From: JANXQE01 sp035651635
Lineage (GTDB): Bacteria > Verrucomicrobiota > Verrucomicrobiia > Limisphaerales > UBA8199
Length of the DNA stretch: 13,835 bases
Assembly: GCA_035651635.1 (NCBI GenBank)
Contig: DASRFK010000244.1
Span: 1 to 13,835 of the forward strand
Direction of reading: 5' to 3'
In this document: in pieces, positions 12,939 to 13,835 of the stretch
Layout of the letters: each line of letters opens with the position of its first letter
Position numbering within the stretch: position 1 is the stretch's first letter
Notes under the pieces: model-generated
What the model was told of the DNA's origin: nothing
Seen by the model: only the letters and a program-made list of their open reading frames with translations
The model's database searches: none
Program-made: the position numbers and the translations under genes

Positions 12939-13835
12939 ATGAAACTATTCAATCATACTCGCAAAGAAGGTCAAGACGGCGCAGCCTTGCAATCGCACCG
13001 CTTGCGCCGGCGTTGCGCGACGCCCTTCGCTCACCAGGAAAAGCCTTGGTGCATTGCGCCGGCTTTTTGGGCAGCATCGCCGAGCAACATCACCTGGTGG
13101 TCTCGAATGCTCGGCTTAACCCGCTCGGATGCCTCGAAGATTGGCTGCTTGCTTCTACCAATAGCAATTGGCGGTGGAACCATGGTCCAGCCCAGCGCCG
13201 CCTTAGCCGACCAGGTGGCCACTTTTTCCAGCGGCGGCACGGGTTGGCAGTTGGGCACCATGGCCGTCGGGAATCTCGATTCTTCCCCCGATCTGGAAAT
13301 CGTCGTGCCGTACCGTGATTCGACGGGTCGCTGGTTTTTGGATGCATTCAAATATACCGGGCAGCGATTGCCCGGGTTTCCTTATGCAGCTGGAGGCGAT
13401 CCGATCAACGTCTCACCCACCCTGTTCGACTTGGATGGGGACGGACGCCAGGAAATTCTTTTCACGCGCGCCAATCATGTGATCGCCTTGCACGGTGACG
13501 GTTCGGTCATGTGGTCCAACACGGTCGAGTCCAGTTCCTACATTCCAACGGGTGGTTACCAAACCGTGACCAACGGTTTTTATTGGTGGCCGGGTGGCGC
13601 GTGGTTGCCCCAATTGCCCGCGGTGGCCGCATTTTACTCGGAGGTCTCCCCGCTCCAGGTAATTGATCTTAACGGAAGCGGCCATTACGAGGTAATCAGC
13701 GCGTGGAAAATCCGCAGCGACCCGCTCTTGGGCGGTCAGGATTATAATCCATTTATCTTGCCGATTTTTGGGGTCGGCGAGTGGGGCACTCTGGGCGAAA
13801 ACTGGTCGGGCGGCGTCGTGAGCTTTGCGGCGAGC
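12939..13835 (+). CDS. Exported FG-GAP/VCBS-repeat protein, C-terminus cut by window edge
   Basis: The frame is open from ATG 12939 to the last base (299 codons, no stop). A hydrophobic stretch (IGCLLLPIAIGGG) followed by PSAALADQ looks like a signal peptide with cleavage after ALA. The mature part has three FG-GAP/VCBS-type motifs: NLDSSPDLEIVV, the Ca-binding-like DLDGDGRQEILF (starting at residue 164) and DLNGSGHYEVIS (starting at residue 243). Such repeats form integrin-like propellers in surface or secreted proteins. Two starts are possible. ATG 12939 has a good GAGGA but gives 56 extra residues, rich in Trp and Arg, before the usual n-region. ATG 13107 (MLGLTRSDASK) gives a normal signal peptide but lacks a Shine-Dalgarno. 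The function of the missing C-terminus is unknown. It is divergent from the sigma factor gene. Confidence 0.8.
   Translation, partial: MKLFNHTRKEGQDGAALQSHRLRRRCATPFAHQEKPWCIAPAFWAASPSNITWWSRMLGLTRSDASKIGCLLLPIAIGGGTMVQPSAALADQVATFSSGGTGWQLGTMAVGNLDSSPDLEIVVPYRDSTGRWFLDAFKYTGQRLPGFPYAAGGDPINVSPTLFDLDGDGRQEILFTRANHVIALHGDGSVMWSNTVESSSYIPTGGYQTVTNGFYWWPGGAWLPQLPAVAAFYSEVSPLQVIDLNGSGHYEVISAWKIRSDPLLGGQDYNPFILPIFGVGEWGTLGENWSGGVVSFAAS

Overview
The window looks like chromosomal DNA of a Verrucomicrobiota bacterium, probably near Pedosphaera/Limisphaerales. That placement is an inference from gene style: a DksA-like protein with a one-cysteine zinc finger, an ECF sigma factor followed by a Zn-ribbon/kinase/TM/WD40 receptor kinase, large secreted 'VAYGNG.FVAVG' repeat proteins ending in a '..FYR' module, frequent GTG or TTG start options and weak Shine-Dalgarno sequences. 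The DNA is GC-rich and densely packed. No phage, CRISPR or intact insertion sequence was seen.

Left part (1-4724), housekeeping-like. On the minus strand, folE2 (GTP cyclohydrolase IB) lies upstream of a DksA/TraR-like regulator that runs off the left edge. Divergent from folE2 is an exported endonuclease/exonuclease/phosphatase (EEP) protein. It converges with a YihY/BrkB-family membrane protein whose 3' end appears frameshifted. Divergent from yihY is an unusual protein with a superfamily III holin-like (YqjE-type) N-terminus and a YqjD/ElaB-like C-terminal tail.

Middle (4725-5022). A near-perfect 39/38-bp inverted repeat with a G-rich loop directly follows the holin-like gene. It is REP/RAYT-like in appearance and may also terminate transcription. 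A complete tRNA-Pro(CGG) with encoded CCA follows.

Right part (5023-13835), signalling and surface proteins. On the minus strand an ECF sigma factor is followed after 47 bp by a 1080-residue Ser/Thr kinase with a C-terminal WD40 region. After 83 bp comes a 1228-residue secreted protein made of 27 repeats of about 40 residues with visible higher-order duplication. Divergent from the sigma factor is the start of an exported FG-GAP/VCBS-type protein, cut by the right edge. The arrangement suggests, but does not prove, a kinase-controlled sigma factor regulating nearby extracytoplasmic repeat proteins.

I see no clear wholly new system. The best leads are the holin/YqjD-like fusion, the palindrome, the sigma-kinase-repeat-protein cluster and the modular history of the 27-repeat protein.
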